Positions 40,153-50,487 of a DNA stretch of 64,000 nucleotides are shown here, one piece after another. Source of the DNA: Bacteroidota bacterium (GTDB lineage: Bacteria > Bacteroidota > Bacteroidia > 2-12-FULL-35-15); assembly GCA_017303895.1 (NCBI GenBank), contig JAFLBF010000001.1, forward strand, positions 248,001 to 312,000. The letters are read 5' to 3'. Under the pieces are notes generated by a model, which saw nothing but the letters and a program-made list of their open reading frames with translations, did not search any database and had not been told where the DNA came from. Every line of letters begins with the position of its first letter. Position 1 is the stretch's first letter. Both the position numbers and the translations under genes were made by a program.

Positions 40153-43100
40153 TTATTTTATGATCAATTTGCCAGTTTTTACAGGCATTTCAGACGAGTA
40201 AATTTTATAGAAATATACCCCGCTTTCTAGTCCGTTTCTTGAAATTTGGAACTGTTTTGCAGTAATATTTGTTTGATCCATCACTTTTTTACCCAATACA
40301 TCAAATAATTCAAATGTGTATGCCCCATTTGTTTTGTCTGAATGAATTACAAATGTTGTAACATCACTGAATGGATTTGGATAAACAGCAATTTCTCCAT
40401 TTGTTATCTCTTCTATTCCTGTTGGAATAACATACGTATTCATAGCTGTGTTGGTGATCACCGGTTCATTAAAGTCGAAATAGATGTAAGCAGTATTTTC
40501 GATCTCTTCGCCTGCTGTTGCGGCATTCAACTTATTAATCCTAAATTGAACATGACCATGACTGCCCGGCTCATCGCTTGTGCTATCCGGAAGCATGATG
40601 TTGTCAAATTTAAATCGAAGTAAATTGTTCGGCAACAACTCAACCTCATAAGCATGGCTAGCATTTAACACTTCCAAACTTTGAAGGTCTAATAAACCAG
40701 AGATAGTATCATCTACCACAATATTTACAGCCGGGCCATTACCTGTATTCTGGAAACGGATCAAGTAATTAAATTCTGTTTCGCTCAACTGAATATCGCC
40801 TGTTGCACCAATACCTGCCGGAGATACTGTTTTATCATTCGGATCGAATGAACCTGTAACCGGACGAGTATAGGTATAAGTATTACAACTCGGATTCACA
40901 TCCACACCACTGGTTACTGTTGCTGTTACAATAGCAGCTGTAGGAGTTCCAAGAGTTGTCCCAACAGGAGTATAGAAGGACACCAAAAATGTTTGTGAGG
41001 AAAATCCACCTAAATTAGTATAATTGAAACATACGGTATTGCCCGTTACTGTTGCTCCACCAGGAATTGATGAAACATAACTTACTTGTACAGGGAGGTC
41101 AATACAAACCGTTCCGTTAGTTGATAAAGAGGTATAATTCGTCAGATAAATCTGGTATGTTCCATTAAAGCCAGGAACCACTCCTGAGCTCCAAGCGCTC
41201 ACACAAACATCATAAACAAGTGGTTGATTATATGCAAAATTATTATTGCCTTGAGTTGAACCGTTGGTTACGTTTACGGAATAACTTGTTGTACATGTAC
41301 CTGACAAATAAGTTGAATTTACAGGTGTAACAGTATAGTTTCCGGATGGAACCCAGATCACATAATAACCATTTCCATTGGTTAAGCCTGTATAAGTGTT
41401 TGTTCCATTGGTAACAGTTACACTATAATTCACTATCGGAGATTCGCCTAAATCAAACAAACAATTATTGTTGGCATCATTATAAATATAACCTGTAATA
41501 TAACCGTAAGAAGGGGTTGTATTAACAGTATAAGTATAAGAACTGCAATCGCCATTGTTATCGGTGATCACTACAGTATAAGAACCACCTGCTAAAGAGT
41601 AAATATCTTCAGATACTGCACCATTGCTCCAGGCAAAAGTATACGGAGCCGTAGTTCCATTTAATGTAATGTTAATTGAGCCATTTTGTAAACCGGCACC
41701 TGATTCGTTGGTTATTTGTGGTACTACAGTTAAACCCGGAATACTTGTTGCTCCTACAAAAAATGTAGAATAGCCTATACAACCATTATTATCTGTTACA
41801 GCTGCAACATAGCTTCCGGAACATAATCCTGTAAAGATATTAGACATCTGAGGTGCTCCTCCATTCAAACTGTAAGTATATGGAGCAACGCCCCCCGATT
41901 GAATGATGGTTGCCGAACCTGTGCAGGAGCCTGCACAAGCAGATGAAGGTGTTGTATTTTGTGTTACAACAATTCCTGAAGAATTGGAAACGGTTACTAC
42001 CGATGTTTGAAGACAGCCATTGGCATCTGTAACAGCAACGGTATATGTTCCAGCACACACATTTGAATGCTGTGGGAACGATGGTAGTGTTGGAGCCCAA
42101 GAATATGTATATGCCGGCACGCCACCTGTTACACTCGTCATAATAGCACCATCACACATTCCACATGTAGCAGGAGATGAACTTGGATTAATCGCAATCT
42201 GTGTTGGTTGATTTATTGTTCCTGTCAGAACAACAGAGCAGCCATTTGCATCTGTTATTTGTACGGTATAAACGCCTGCACATAGATTGGTTGCTGTAGC
42301 TGCAGTCGTTCCATTCGACCACAAATAAGTATACGGTGCTGTTCCACCGGAAGGAATAGCTGTTAACACCCCATCACAAGAACCAAAACAAGAAGCATTA
42401 GCTCCAACAGAAACAGACCCACTCAAGGTATTATTTGAGCTTACATTTACAAATCCTTGGCTTGAGCAACCAGCAGCATTCGTTGCAGCTAGTGTATAAC
42501 TTCCTACACAGAGATTAACGGGGTTTTGCATTGAGGATGTGAAGCCTGCAGGTCCATTCCAAATATATGTAACAGCACCGATTGTGTTATTAACGATTGA
42601 ACCGTCACATTGATTATTACAATTAGTATTAATTGCTGAAATATTAATAGTAGGTCCGGCATCTGCAATAAGTATAGCAGTTGAAGTAGACGTACATCCA
42701 TTAAGATCAGTTACCATAACAGTATATGTTTCACTTGAAAGAACCGGACAAACAGAATTAAAAGCAGTAGTAACACTATTTGGCAACCACACATAAGCAT
42801 AAGGAGAAGTACCACCTGCCGTATTTGCTATAATTGTTGCGCATGAACCCATACATGCTTGTAAAGGAGTATTGGTAGTAATTACAATAGGATTGGGTTG
42901 GTTTATTACCACAGTATGAATGGCTGAACTCATATCAGCACTATCAATTACTGTTAGTGTATATGTACCAGCACATAAATTACTGATGTTTTGCGATGAT
43001 GCAGAGTAGCTGCTAGGCCCGGCCCAAGAATAACCATAAGGCCCAATTCCTCCGGTTGCAAAACCATTCGCAGAACCATTGCATTGTCCGTTACAGGTAA

Positions 43101-43191
43101 CATCTGTTTTAGTAGCAGTGGCCACATGACCTGTTGCAAACACAACACTGCTAAATAACACAGCAAAAAGGGAGAGTAATAGTTTTTTCAT
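40153..43191 (-). CDS. SprB-repeat T9SS surface protein
   Basis: 1012 residues with signal peptide MKKLLLSLFAVLFSSVVFAT. About seven SprB-type repeats of roughly 75 residues fill the first half. Six carry paired cysteines (for example VTCNGQCNGSANGFATGG then PYGYSW, and ASCFGSCDGVLTAIPSGG then PYTYLW), each closing with LCAGTYTLTV-like strands. An SdrD-B-like domain follows (GYIYNDANNNCLFDLGESP). Next come a conserved-repeat module (SFDPNDKTVSP, YLIRFQNTGNGPAVNIVVDD) and a T9SS tail (VYPNPFSDVTTFVI, FDVLGKKVMDQT, GVYFYKIYS, KLIIK). SprB-like adhesins serve gliding or attachment. Its stop lies 18 bp before the sulfur promoter. Confidence 0.88.
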   Translation of the reverse strand: MKKLLLSLFAVLFSSVVFATGHVATATKTDVTCNGQCNGSANGFATGGIGPYGYSWAGPSSYSASSQNISNLCAGTYTLTVIDSADMSSAIHTVVINQPNPIVITTNTPLQACMGSCATIIANTAGGTSPYAYVWLPNSVTTAFNSVCPVLSSETYTVMVTDLNGCTSTSTAILIADAGPTINISAINTNCNNQCDGSIVNNTIGAVTYIWNGPAGFTSSMQNPVNLCVGSYTLAATNAAGCSSQGFVNVSSNNTLSGSVSVGANASCFGSCDGVLTAIPSGGTAPYTYLWSNGTTAATATNLCAGVYTVQITDANGCSVVLTGTINQPTQIAINPSSSPATCGMCDGAIMTSVTGGVPAYTYSWAPTLPSFPQHSNVCAGTYTVAVTDANGCLQTSVVTVSNSSGIVVTQNTTPSSACAGSCTGSATIIQSGGVAPYTYSLNGGAPQMSNIFTGLCSGSYVAAVTDNNGCIGYSTFFVGATSIPGLTVVPQITNESGAGLQNGSINITLNGTTAPYTFAWSNGAVSEDIYSLAGGSYTVVITDNNGDCSSYTYTVNTTPSYGYITGYIYNDANNNCLFDLGESPIVNYSVTVTNGTNTYTGLTNGNGYYVIWVPSGNYTVTPVNSTYLSGTCTTSYSVNVTNGSTQGNNNFAYNQPLVYDVCVSAWSSGVVPGFNGTYQIYLTNYTSLSTNGTVCIDLPVQVSYVSSIPGGATVTGNTVCFNYTNLGGFSSQTFLVSFYTPVGTTLGTPTAAIVTATVTSGVDVNPSCNTYTYTRPVTGSFDPNDKTVSPAGIGATGDIQLSETEFNYLIRFQNTGNGPAVNIVVDDTISGLLDLQSLEVLNASHAYEVELLPNNLLRFKFDNIMLPDSTSDEPGSHGHVQFRINKLNAATAGEEIENTAYIYFDFNEPVITNTAMNTYVIPTGIEEITNGEIAVYPNPFSDVTTFVIHSDKTNGAYTFELFDVLGKKVMDQTNITAKQFQISRNGLESGVYFYKIYSSEMPVKTGKLIIK

Positions 43192-43339
43192 AATATTAGA
43201 TTTTAAACAATCGTATTTTAATAAATATATTTCCGTTTAGTTGTAAGAAGTGTGTTTCAAGCTTTCTTTGTAATGAGATGAAAAACAAGAACAATTAGTT
43301 GCATTTGATATGTTCTTCATTATTTTCAAAATATCATAA

Positions 43340-43927
43340 ATGAATTTTATAGACATTATACTTTGTATTCCATTGGTCTGGGGACTATATAAAGGGTTCA
43401 CCAAAGGCTTGATCATTGAAGCAGCCACCATCATTGCTTTTGGATTAGGCGTTTGGGGAGGCATTCATTTGTCTGATTTTTTAGCACAGAAAATTCAAGC
43501 TACATTCGATTGGCAATCCCCCTACCTGCCTATTATTTCCTTCGCTTTAATTTTCTTATTGATCATTGCAGGTGTATTTTTAGTAGCAAAAGGTGTACAA
43601 AAAGCTGCTGATGGTATGGCTTTAAGTGCACTGAATAAAATAGGAGGAGCTGTTGGAGGCACTTTAAAATTTGCCCTTATTATGAGTGTAGTGATCTTTG
43701 TATTAGATGCTATTGAGAAAAGTTATCCTTTGATCTCATTCAAGGCTAAAGAAGAATCTTTATTGTATAAGCCAATGGGCATGATCGCTCCAACGTTGAT
43801 CCCTGCTTTAAAAGAAAGTAAAGTCGCTGATCTTATTCCTCAAGCGGATAGCACAGGAATAAAAATACAGGTTAAAGCAGTGGATCTGGAAGCTCCACCT
43901 GTTGAAGTACAAGTCGATCTAAAATAA
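43340..43927 (+). CDS. CvpA family membrane protein
   Basis: 195 residues with four hydrophobic helices. The opening FIDIILCIPLVWGLYKGFTK, then GLIIEAATIIAFGLGVWGGI, is the CvpA/colicin V production signature; LNKIGGAVGGTLKFALIMSV is the typical third to fourth helix region. The family is widely conserved, linked to colicin V production and envelope stress in enterobacteria; the role here is unknown. Monocistronic: divergent from the SprB-repeat gene and closed by a bidirectional terminator. Confidence 0.87.
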   Translation: MNFIDIILCIPLVWGLYKGFTKGLIIEAATIIAFGLGVWGGIHLSDFLAQKIQATFDWQSPYLPIISFALIFLLIIAGVFLVAKGVQKAADGMALSALNKIGGAVGGTLKFALIMSVVIFVLDAIEKSYPLISFKAKEESLLYKPMGMIAPTLIPALKESKVADLIPQADSTGIKIQVKAVDLEAPPVEVQVDLK

Positions 43928-43936
43928 AAATATACC

Positions 43937-43975
43937 AACAAAAAAGCTCCGGAATAATTCCGAAGCTTTTTTGTT
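43937..43975. terminator. Bidirectional terminator between cvpA and atpG
   Basis: AACAAAAAAGCTCCGGAA pairs with TTCCGAAGCTTTTTTGTT (18 bp, one C-A mismatch) around TAA. A/T-rich flanks give a T-run on both strands, so it can end both cvpA and the leftward atp operon. Confidence 0.85.
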
Positions 43976-44007
43976 TTCTCTACATAAGAGAGCATTCGAA
44001 AAATCAA

Positions 44008-44886
44008 TTATCCATTCAAGGCTTCTGCACCACCAACGATCTCCAGGATCTCGTTTGTAATTGCTGCCTGACGGGCTTTATTGTATGTTAATTTCAATTC
44101 TTTGATCAATGCACCGGCATTATCTGTTGCTTTATGCATAGCGGTCATACGTGCGCCATGTTCTGCTGCCAATGAATCTAACAATGCTTTAAAGAATTGT
44201 GTTTTTAATGAACGTGGGATCAAATCCTCAACAATGTACTGCTTATTAGGCTCAAAAATATAATCAGCCGATTTAGATGCATCAGTAGCTGCAGGAGGTG
44301 CAACCGGTAAGAATTGTTCAACAGTAGTAACCTGAACCGCAGCATTTTTAAATTGGTTGTACACCAACTCTACTTTATCAAACTGTCCATTCGCAAATGC
44401 TTCCATTACCTTTTCAGCAACAGGAGCAACATTCGCAAACGTTAATTTATCAAACAATTCATTCAAACCACGTGGCATGTCCGAACCCATGATACTATAG
44501 TCGGTTTTCTTAAAGAAATCTCCACCCTTTTTCCCAACAGTTAACACGCTCACTTTACAGCCTTTGTATTGCTCGCGAGCCAAACGGTTGGCAGCTTTGA
44601 TCACGTTCGCATTAAATCCACCACACAAGCCACGATTAGATGTAATAACAACCAACAATACATTCTTTACCTCACGTTGCTTTGAATAAACACCTTCTGA
44701 ACTGTCTAAGCTAGCACTTAAGTTCTCCAGGATCTCTTTCAGTTTACTAGCATAGGGGCGCATTTGTGTAACAGCATCTTGTGCTCTACGCAATTTTGCA
44801 GCACTCACCATTTTCATGGCGCTAGTGATCTGCTGTGTAGAACTTACAGAAACGATCCTGTTACGTACCTCTTTTAAATTTGCCAT
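44008..44886 (-). CDS. atpG: ATP synthase F1 gamma subunit
   Basis: 292 residues. The N-terminal helix MANLKEVRNRIVSVSSTQQI, then TSAMKMVSAAKLRRAQ, and the C-terminal NEILEIVGGAEAL are the coiled-coil rotor shaft; VVITSNRGLCGGFNANVIK is the Rossmann part. It is the last gene of the operon. No atpD (beta) or atpC (epsilon) follows; a terminator and the convergent cvpA do. Those two subunits must be encoded elsewhere, as is common in Bacteroidota. Confidence 0.97.
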   Translation of the reverse strand: MANLKEVRNRIVSVSSTQQITSAMKMVSAAKLRRAQDAVTQMRPYASKLKEILENLSASLDSSEGVYSKQREVKNVLLVVITSNRGLCGGFNANVIKAANRLAREQYKGCKVSVLTVGKKGGDFFKKTDYSIMGSDMPRGLNELFDKLTFANVAPVAEKVMEAFANGQFDKVELVYNQFKNAAVQVTTVEQFLPVAPPAATDASKSADYIFEPNKQYIVEDLIPRSLKTQFFKALLDSLAAEHGARMTAMHKATDNAGALIKELKLTYNKARQAAITNEILEIVGGAEALNG

Positions 44887-44906
44887 TTTATTAGTCGTTT
44901 GTATTT

Positions 44907-44948
44907 AGTCGTTAGTTCTTGGTCTTTCTATTCTCAAGACTAACGACT
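44907..44948. repeat. Inverted repeat in the atpA-atpG spacer
   Basis: AGTCGTTAGTTCTTG (44907-44921) is the inverse of CAAGACTAACGACT (44935-44948) except for one bulged T. A further TTAGTCGTTT precedes it at 44891. Could be a processing or stability hairpin, or a member of a dispersed short repeat. Confidence 0.5.
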
Positions 44949-44964
44949 TTAGACTGAATACTTA

Positions 44965-46545
44965 TTAGTTATTATACTTTTTAGATAGATCTTTTGCAAC
45001 AGCTTCTAAAACATCTGTTAACTCATCGCTGAATTTACCTGCTTTCAGGTCGTTCAACACATTTTTGTGTTTTGCTTCCAAGAATGACAAGTATTCTGAT
45101 TCGAATTCACGAACTTTATTTACAGGAACATCACGTAACAATCCTTTTGTTCCACAATAGATGATCGCAATTTGTTGCTCAACACGTAATGGAGAGAACT
45201 GACCTTGTTTCAAGATCTCCACGTTACGCGCACCTTTATCCAATACTGATTTTGTAGCAGCATCTAAGTCAGAACCGAATTTAGCAAATGCCTCTAACTC
45301 GCGGTATTGTGCTTGATCCAACTTTAATGTACCTGCAACTTTTTTCATTGACTTGATCTGAGCGTTACCCCCTACACGTGATACAGAGATACCTACGTTG
45401 ATAGCAGGACGAACACCGGAGTTAAATAAGTTCGACTCCAAGAAGATCTGACCATCAGTAATAGAGATCACGTTTGTTGGGATATATGCAGAAACGTCAC
45501 CTGCTTGTGTTTCAATAATTGGTAATGCGGTTAATGATCCACCACCTTTAACGATTCCTTTGATTGACTCAGGAAGATCGTTCATGTTTTTAGCGATATC
45601 ATCATTTGCATTGATCTTAGCAGCACGCTCTAATAAACGACTGTGTAAGTAGAATACGTCACCAGGATACGCCTCACGTCCTGGAGGTCTACGTAACAAT
45701 AACGACACCTCACGGTAAGCTACCGCTTGTTTAGAAAGATCATCATAAACGATCAATGCAGGACGACCGGTATCACGGAAGAACTCACCAATTGCAGCAC
45801 CTGCAAATGGAGCGTAGAACTGCATCGGAGCCGGATCAGAAGCTGTTGCTGATACGATCACAGTATAAGCCATTGCACCATTTTCTTCTAATACACGTTG
45901 AATATTTGCTACAGTAGAACCTTTTTGACCTACAGCAACGTAGATACAAAATACTGGTTGACCTGCTTCATAAAATTCTTTTTGATTAATGATGGTATCG
46001 ATACAAACCGCAGTTTTACCTGTTTGACGGTCACCGATCACCAACTCACGCTGACCACGTCCGATTGGGATCATGGCATCAACCGCTTTAATACCTGTTT
46101 GTAAGGGCTCATTTACCGGTTGACGGTAAATTACACCCGGAGCTTTACGTTCCAATGGCATTTCATAAGTAGTTCCAGCGATCGGCCCTTTTCCATCAAT
46201 TGGATTACCCATTGTATCAACAACACGACCTAACATTCCTTCACCTACTTTAAGAGAAGCGATCTTTCCTGTACGCTTTACAGTATCACCTTCTTTAATA
46301 TCGTTTGATGAACCTAAAGTTACCGCACCAACGTTATCCTCTTCAAGGTTCAATACAATTCCTTTTAAACCATTAGCGAATTCGATCAACTCACCTGATT
46401 GAACTTTTGAAAGTCCATAGATACGAGCAATACCGTCACCTACTTGTAACACGGTACCAACTTCTTCTAACTCTTGTTCCGATTTTAAGCCGGATAATTG
46501 TTGTCTTAAAATTGCAGATACTTCTGCTGGTTTAACTTCTGCCAT
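44965..46545 (-). CDS. atpA: ATP synthase F1 alpha subunit
   Basis: 526 residues. Walker A is [15 protein letters not shown], then [20 protein letters not shown] and the arginine-finger region [16 protein letters not shown]. The N-terminal beta-barrel and C-terminal helical domain are complete. It forms the non-catalytic nucleotide sites of F1 with beta and takes part in PMF-driven ATP synthesis on the inner face of the membrane. It follows atpH by 37 nt. Confidence 0.98.
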   Translation of the reverse strand: MAEVKPAEVSAILRQQLSGLKSEQELEEVGTVLQVGDGIARIYGLSKVQSGELIEFANGLKGIVLNLEEDNVGAVTLGSSNDIKEGDTVKRTGKIASLKVGEGMLGRVVDTMGNPIDGKGPIAGTTYEMPLERKAPGVIYRQPVNEPLQTGIKAVDAMIPIGRGQRELVIGDRQTGKTAVCIDTIINQKEFYEAGQPVFCIYVAVGQKGSTVANIQRVLEENGAMAYTVIVSATASDPAPMQFYAPFAGAAIGEFFRDTGRPALIVYDDLSKQAVAYREVSLLLRRPPGREAYPGDVFYLHSRLLERAAKINANDDIAKNMNDLPESIKGIVKGGGSLTALPIIETQAGDVSAYIPTNVISITDGQIFLESNLFNSGVRPAINVGISVSRVGGNAQIKSMKKVAGTLKLDQAQYRELEAFAKFGSDLDAATKSVLDKGARNVEILKQGQFSPLRVEQQIAIIYCGTKGLLRDVPVNKVREFESEYLSFLEAKHKNVLNDLKAGKFSDELTDVLEAVAKDLSKKYNN

Positions 46546-46582
46546 TGTTATTTATTTTTATTTTATGAGTATATATCGATTA

Positions 46583-47140
46583 TTAAAATTCTTTTACAAA
46601 AGGATTTTCATCAAATCCACGTTTTAGATTGTTCAATTTTCTTGCAATACTTGCATCCACTTGTTTATCACCTACACGGATAATAAATCCACCGATCAGA
46701 TCTTTATTGATCTTTTCTTCCAACACCACTTCGCTACTGCTTGATTCTTTTACGATCTCCATTACTTTCTTGCGAATGCTTTCATCAATTCCATTTGCGG
46801 TAGTAACAACCGCAGTAAGAATTTGCTTCTTCTTCTTATATTGATTAACAAATTCAGCAGCGATCTCTGCTAAGTATAATTCACGCTTTTTATCGGTGAT
46901 CAATTTCACATAAGCATCTGTCACTTTATTCAATTTTCCATTGAATACTTCTTTCAATACAGCTTGCTTTTTATCTGTTTTAATGATCGGGCTTTTCAAA
47001 AAGCTAACAAAGTCATGATTAGCCTTGCACACTTCTGAAATGTATTTCATATCAGTATACGCCTGCTCCAACACACCTTGCTCAATCGTAAGGTCGATGA
47101 ATGATTTTGCGTATCTGGATGCTACTCTTGTTCCTTGCAT
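46583..47140 (-). CDS. atpH: ATP synthase F1 delta subunit
   Basis: 185 residues. VASRYAKSFIDLTIEQG opens the N-terminal six-helix domain and LIGGFIIRVGDKQVDASIAR closes the family signature. It is the peripheral-stalk link between F1 alpha and the b subunits. A 74-nt spacer rich in GTTTAAA repeats separates it from atpF. Confidence 0.96.
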   Translation of the reverse strand: MQGTRVASRYAKSFIDLTIEQGVLEQAYTDMKYISEVCKANHDFVSFLKSPIIKTDKKQAVLKEVFNGKLNKVTDAYVKLITDKKRELYLAEIAAEFVNQYKKKKQILTAVVTTANGIDESIRKKVMEIVKESSSSEVVLEEKINKDLIGGFIIRVGDKQVDASIARKLNNLKRGFDENPFVKEF

Positions 47141-47149
47141 TTTTAATCA

Positions 47150-47216
47150 GTTTAAAGTTTAAAGTTTTATAGTTTAAAGTTGGACTAAACCAACCTTGAA
47201 CGCTGAACTTTGAACT
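47150..47216. repeat. Tandem GTTTAAA-type repeat in the atpH-atpF spacer
   Basis: AGTTTAAAG units recur at 47150, 47157 and 47171. The inverted partner AACTTTGAACT (47206-47216) could pair with AGTTTAAAGTT (47171-47181), with one G-U. Similar heptamer-like repeats of different sequence occupy other atp spacers and the start of leader ORF 2. Confidence 0.5.
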
Positions 47217-47709
47217 AATTTAAATTAACGTCTTTCAATAATGTGTTCACCAATGTTTTTTGCTTCTCGTCAGATGACAATTCTGATTTCAAGATCTTCT
47301 CAGCAATTTCTATGGATAAAGTTGCTACCTGATTTTTCAATTCTGTAATCGCAGCCATTTTTTCATTTTGAATGTTCTCACGAGCGATCGCTAACAAACG
47401 TTCTCCTTCTTTTGTTGCTGTCGTTTTTGCTTCAGCGATCATTTTATCTTTCATCTCACGCGCTTCTTTTAACAAAGTATCACGCTCAGCACGTGCTTCT
47501 GCTAAAATACGCTCATTGTTCGATTGTAATGCTTTCATTTCTTCTTTTGCTTTTTCAGCAGCAGCCAAAGCATTTTCAATTGACTCTTCACGTTCTTTGA
47601 TCATGCCTAAAATTGGCTTCCAGGCAAATTTCTTTAATAAGAATAGGATGATCGAAAACGAAACTGCCATCCAAAATATTAAGCCGATCGAAGGTTTTAC
47701 TAATTCCAT
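47215..47709 (-). CDS. atpF: ATP synthase F0 subunit b
   Basis: 164 residues. A single N-terminal transmembrane helix (IGLIFWMAVSFSIILFLLKK) is followed by a long charged coiled coil (ENALAAAEKAKEEMKALQSN and onward), the dimeric peripheral stalk. Length is normal. It follows atpE by a 94-nt spacer with a strong hairpin. Confidence 0.96.
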   Translation of the reverse strand: MELVKPSIGLIFWMAVSFSIILFLLKKFAWKPILGMIKEREESIENALAAAEKAKEEMKALQSNNERILAEARAERDTLLKEAREMKDKMIAEAKTTATKEGERLLAIARENIQNEKMAAITELKNQVATLSIEIAEKILKSELSSDEKQKTLVNTLLKDVNLN

Positions 47710-47762
47710 GTTTTAATAAGTATTAAGTATTTAGTACTAAGTATAAAGACAAAATTTGTTTA

Positions 47763-47795
47763 AAAACTGTCTGCAACAACCTTGCAGACAGTTTT
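47763..47795 (-). terminator. Strong hairpin between atpE and atpF
   Basis: AAAACTGTCTGCAA (47763-47776) pairs perfectly with TTGCAGACAGTTTT (47782-47795), a 14-bp stem with 5-nt loop. On the minus strand it is followed by only a short T run (TTTTTAAAC). Inside an essential operon it is more likely a partial terminator or a 3' stabiliser that raises atpE mRNA, since c subunits are needed in about tenfold excess. Confidence 0.65.
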
Positions 47796-47803
47796 AATTT
47801 TTT

Positions 47804-49293
<1,490 letters not shown>

Positions 49294-49441
49294 TACACGT
49301 ATTTCTTTACTCGGTTTTTCAAATTCGGGTGCAAACTTAGGTATTTATACCAAGATTTTAAAGAAAAACCACGTGTTTTTTTGATGATTTCTGTCAGTCA
49401 ACTCAACCAGCACATAAACCACTGATTATGAGCGACAAAAA

Positions 49442-49819
49442 CTACTTTCGGAAGTGTTTTAAAAGTGCAAATACTTCAAAGCCACTGTATAGCAGATACA
49501 TCGTAAGGAAGAAAATGGTGAATCCCATCGCAGCCTCACGTTTTAGAAGCGCATACACCAAAATAATGATCAAATAACCAAACAGCTTTACGGCTGTCAC
49601 CAACATAAAATTCACCACAAATTTTTTAGGCTCTTTTTCGGATGAACCTACAAGAAACAAATGGATCAATGCTGTGGTCAGAATAAAGAAGCCCCAAATT
49701 GCCCAGGTCAGATTGCTTTGAAAACGAAGGGAAGCATACTGGTTCCAAAGAAGAAGAACCGCTAACGTGAAGAGAGAGAATATGCCTAACTGAAGAAAAA
49801 AGGACCTATTGGACTGCAT
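49442..49819 (-). CDS. AtpI-like small membrane protein of the atp operon
   Basis: 125 residues with four hydrophobic helices (LGIFSLFTLAVLLLW, LTWAIWGFFILTTALIHLFL, VNFMLVTAVKLFGYLIIILV and a C-terminal FFLTMYLLYSGFEVF). Position directly upstream of atpB and downstream of AtpZ matches atpI, which helps assemble the c ring, but sequence identity is low. Starts 6 nt after the AtpZ gene. Confidence 0.7.
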   Translation of the reverse strand: MQSNRSFFLQLGIFSLFTLAVLLLWNQYASLRFQSNLTWAIWGFFILTTALIHLFLVGSSEKEPKKFVVNFMLVTAVKLFGYLIIILVYALLKREAAMGFTIFFLTMYLLYSGFEVFALLKHFRK

Positions 49820-49825
49820 GGTGTA

Positions 49826-50053
49826 CTACTTTTTGATAATATCTCTGATAAAATAATAAATGGCCAGAAATACCGACAGCAAAGTTAGCACTAAAGTGAA
49901 AATAGGGAATTTTAATTTCAGGTATTTATCCAACTCGATACCACCCAACACCCCACCAACAATAATGGCAGCCATTTGGACTGCCATTCCTGAATACTTA
50001 ACGTAATTATTAAGCGGTTTTTTCGGAAAGTTCGGCTTTTTCTGTTCGCTCAC
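49826..50053 (-). CDS. atpZ: AtpZ/AtpI family protein
   Basis: 75 residues with two transmembrane helices (MAVQMAAIIVGGVLGGIELD and IFTLVLTLLSVFLAIYYFIR). It matches AtpZ, a small partner of AtpI that leads many atp operons and aids c-ring assembly or magnesium/calcium passage. Its first 44 nt lie inside the bactofilin gene in another frame. Confidence 0.85.
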   Translation of the reverse strand: MSEQKKPNFPKKPLNNYVKYSGMAVQMAAIIVGGVLGGIELDKYLKLKFPIFTLVLTLLSVFLAIYYFIRDIIKK

Positions 50054-50426
50054 CTTTTATGTCTTTTATAACTCCACCCATGCTGCAGGATCCGGAAAAT
50101 GCAGCCCCTGGCTCAATCGCTATTTTATTGGTAATGATATCGCCTGTTAATTTTGACGATGATTTTAATGCCAACAATTCGGCTACACCTATTTTCCCTT
50201 TTATAGTCCCTGAAATATCGGCATTCTGACAAATGATCTCGCCTTCGATCGTCCCGGAAGGACCAACCACCAATTTTCCTTTCACATTTATGGATCCCGT
50301 TAAAGACCCATCTATTCTCATATCTCCGTTCGTTGTAATATCTCCTTCAATCACTGTTCCTGCACCGATAATGTTTACCGAAGGGTTTTCTGAATTGCTA
50401 TTTTTTGCCATGCCTTTACCAAACAT
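50010..50426 (-). CDS. Bactofilin family cytoskeletal protein
   Basis: 138 residues. The repeating pattern IEGDITTNGDMRIDGSLTGS, INVKGKLVVGPSGTIEGEII is the right-handed beta-helix core that polymerises without nucleotides, with disordered ends. Bactofilins shape cells or anchor envelope machinery. Its end overlaps atpZ by 44 nt and it follows the PorW/SprE-like gene by 61 nt, linking T9SS, scaffold and ATP synthase in one region. Confidence 0.9.
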   Translation of the reverse strand: MFGKGMAKNSNSENPSVNIIGAGTVIEGDITTNGDMRIDGSLTGSINVKGKLVVGPSGTIEGEIICQNADISGTIKGKIGVAELLALKSSSKLTGDIITNKIAIEPGAAFSGSCSMGGVIKDIKGERTEKAELSEKTA

Positions 50427-50487
50427 TTTGAATGATTTTTACTCGATTTTGGGTAAAAATAAGTGAAAAAAGCAGAAAAACAATCAA

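Noticed and set aside
42504-43166. Minus-strand ORFs in a second frame of the SprB-repeat gene
   Set aside because: They arise from the repetitive coding sequence; no signal peptide or domain is visible.
44008-46545. Loss of F1 beta and epsilon as a defect
   Set aside because: Absence of atpD and atpC after atpG is a frequent layout in Bacteroidota, where they lie elsewhere; not evidence of a broken enzyme.
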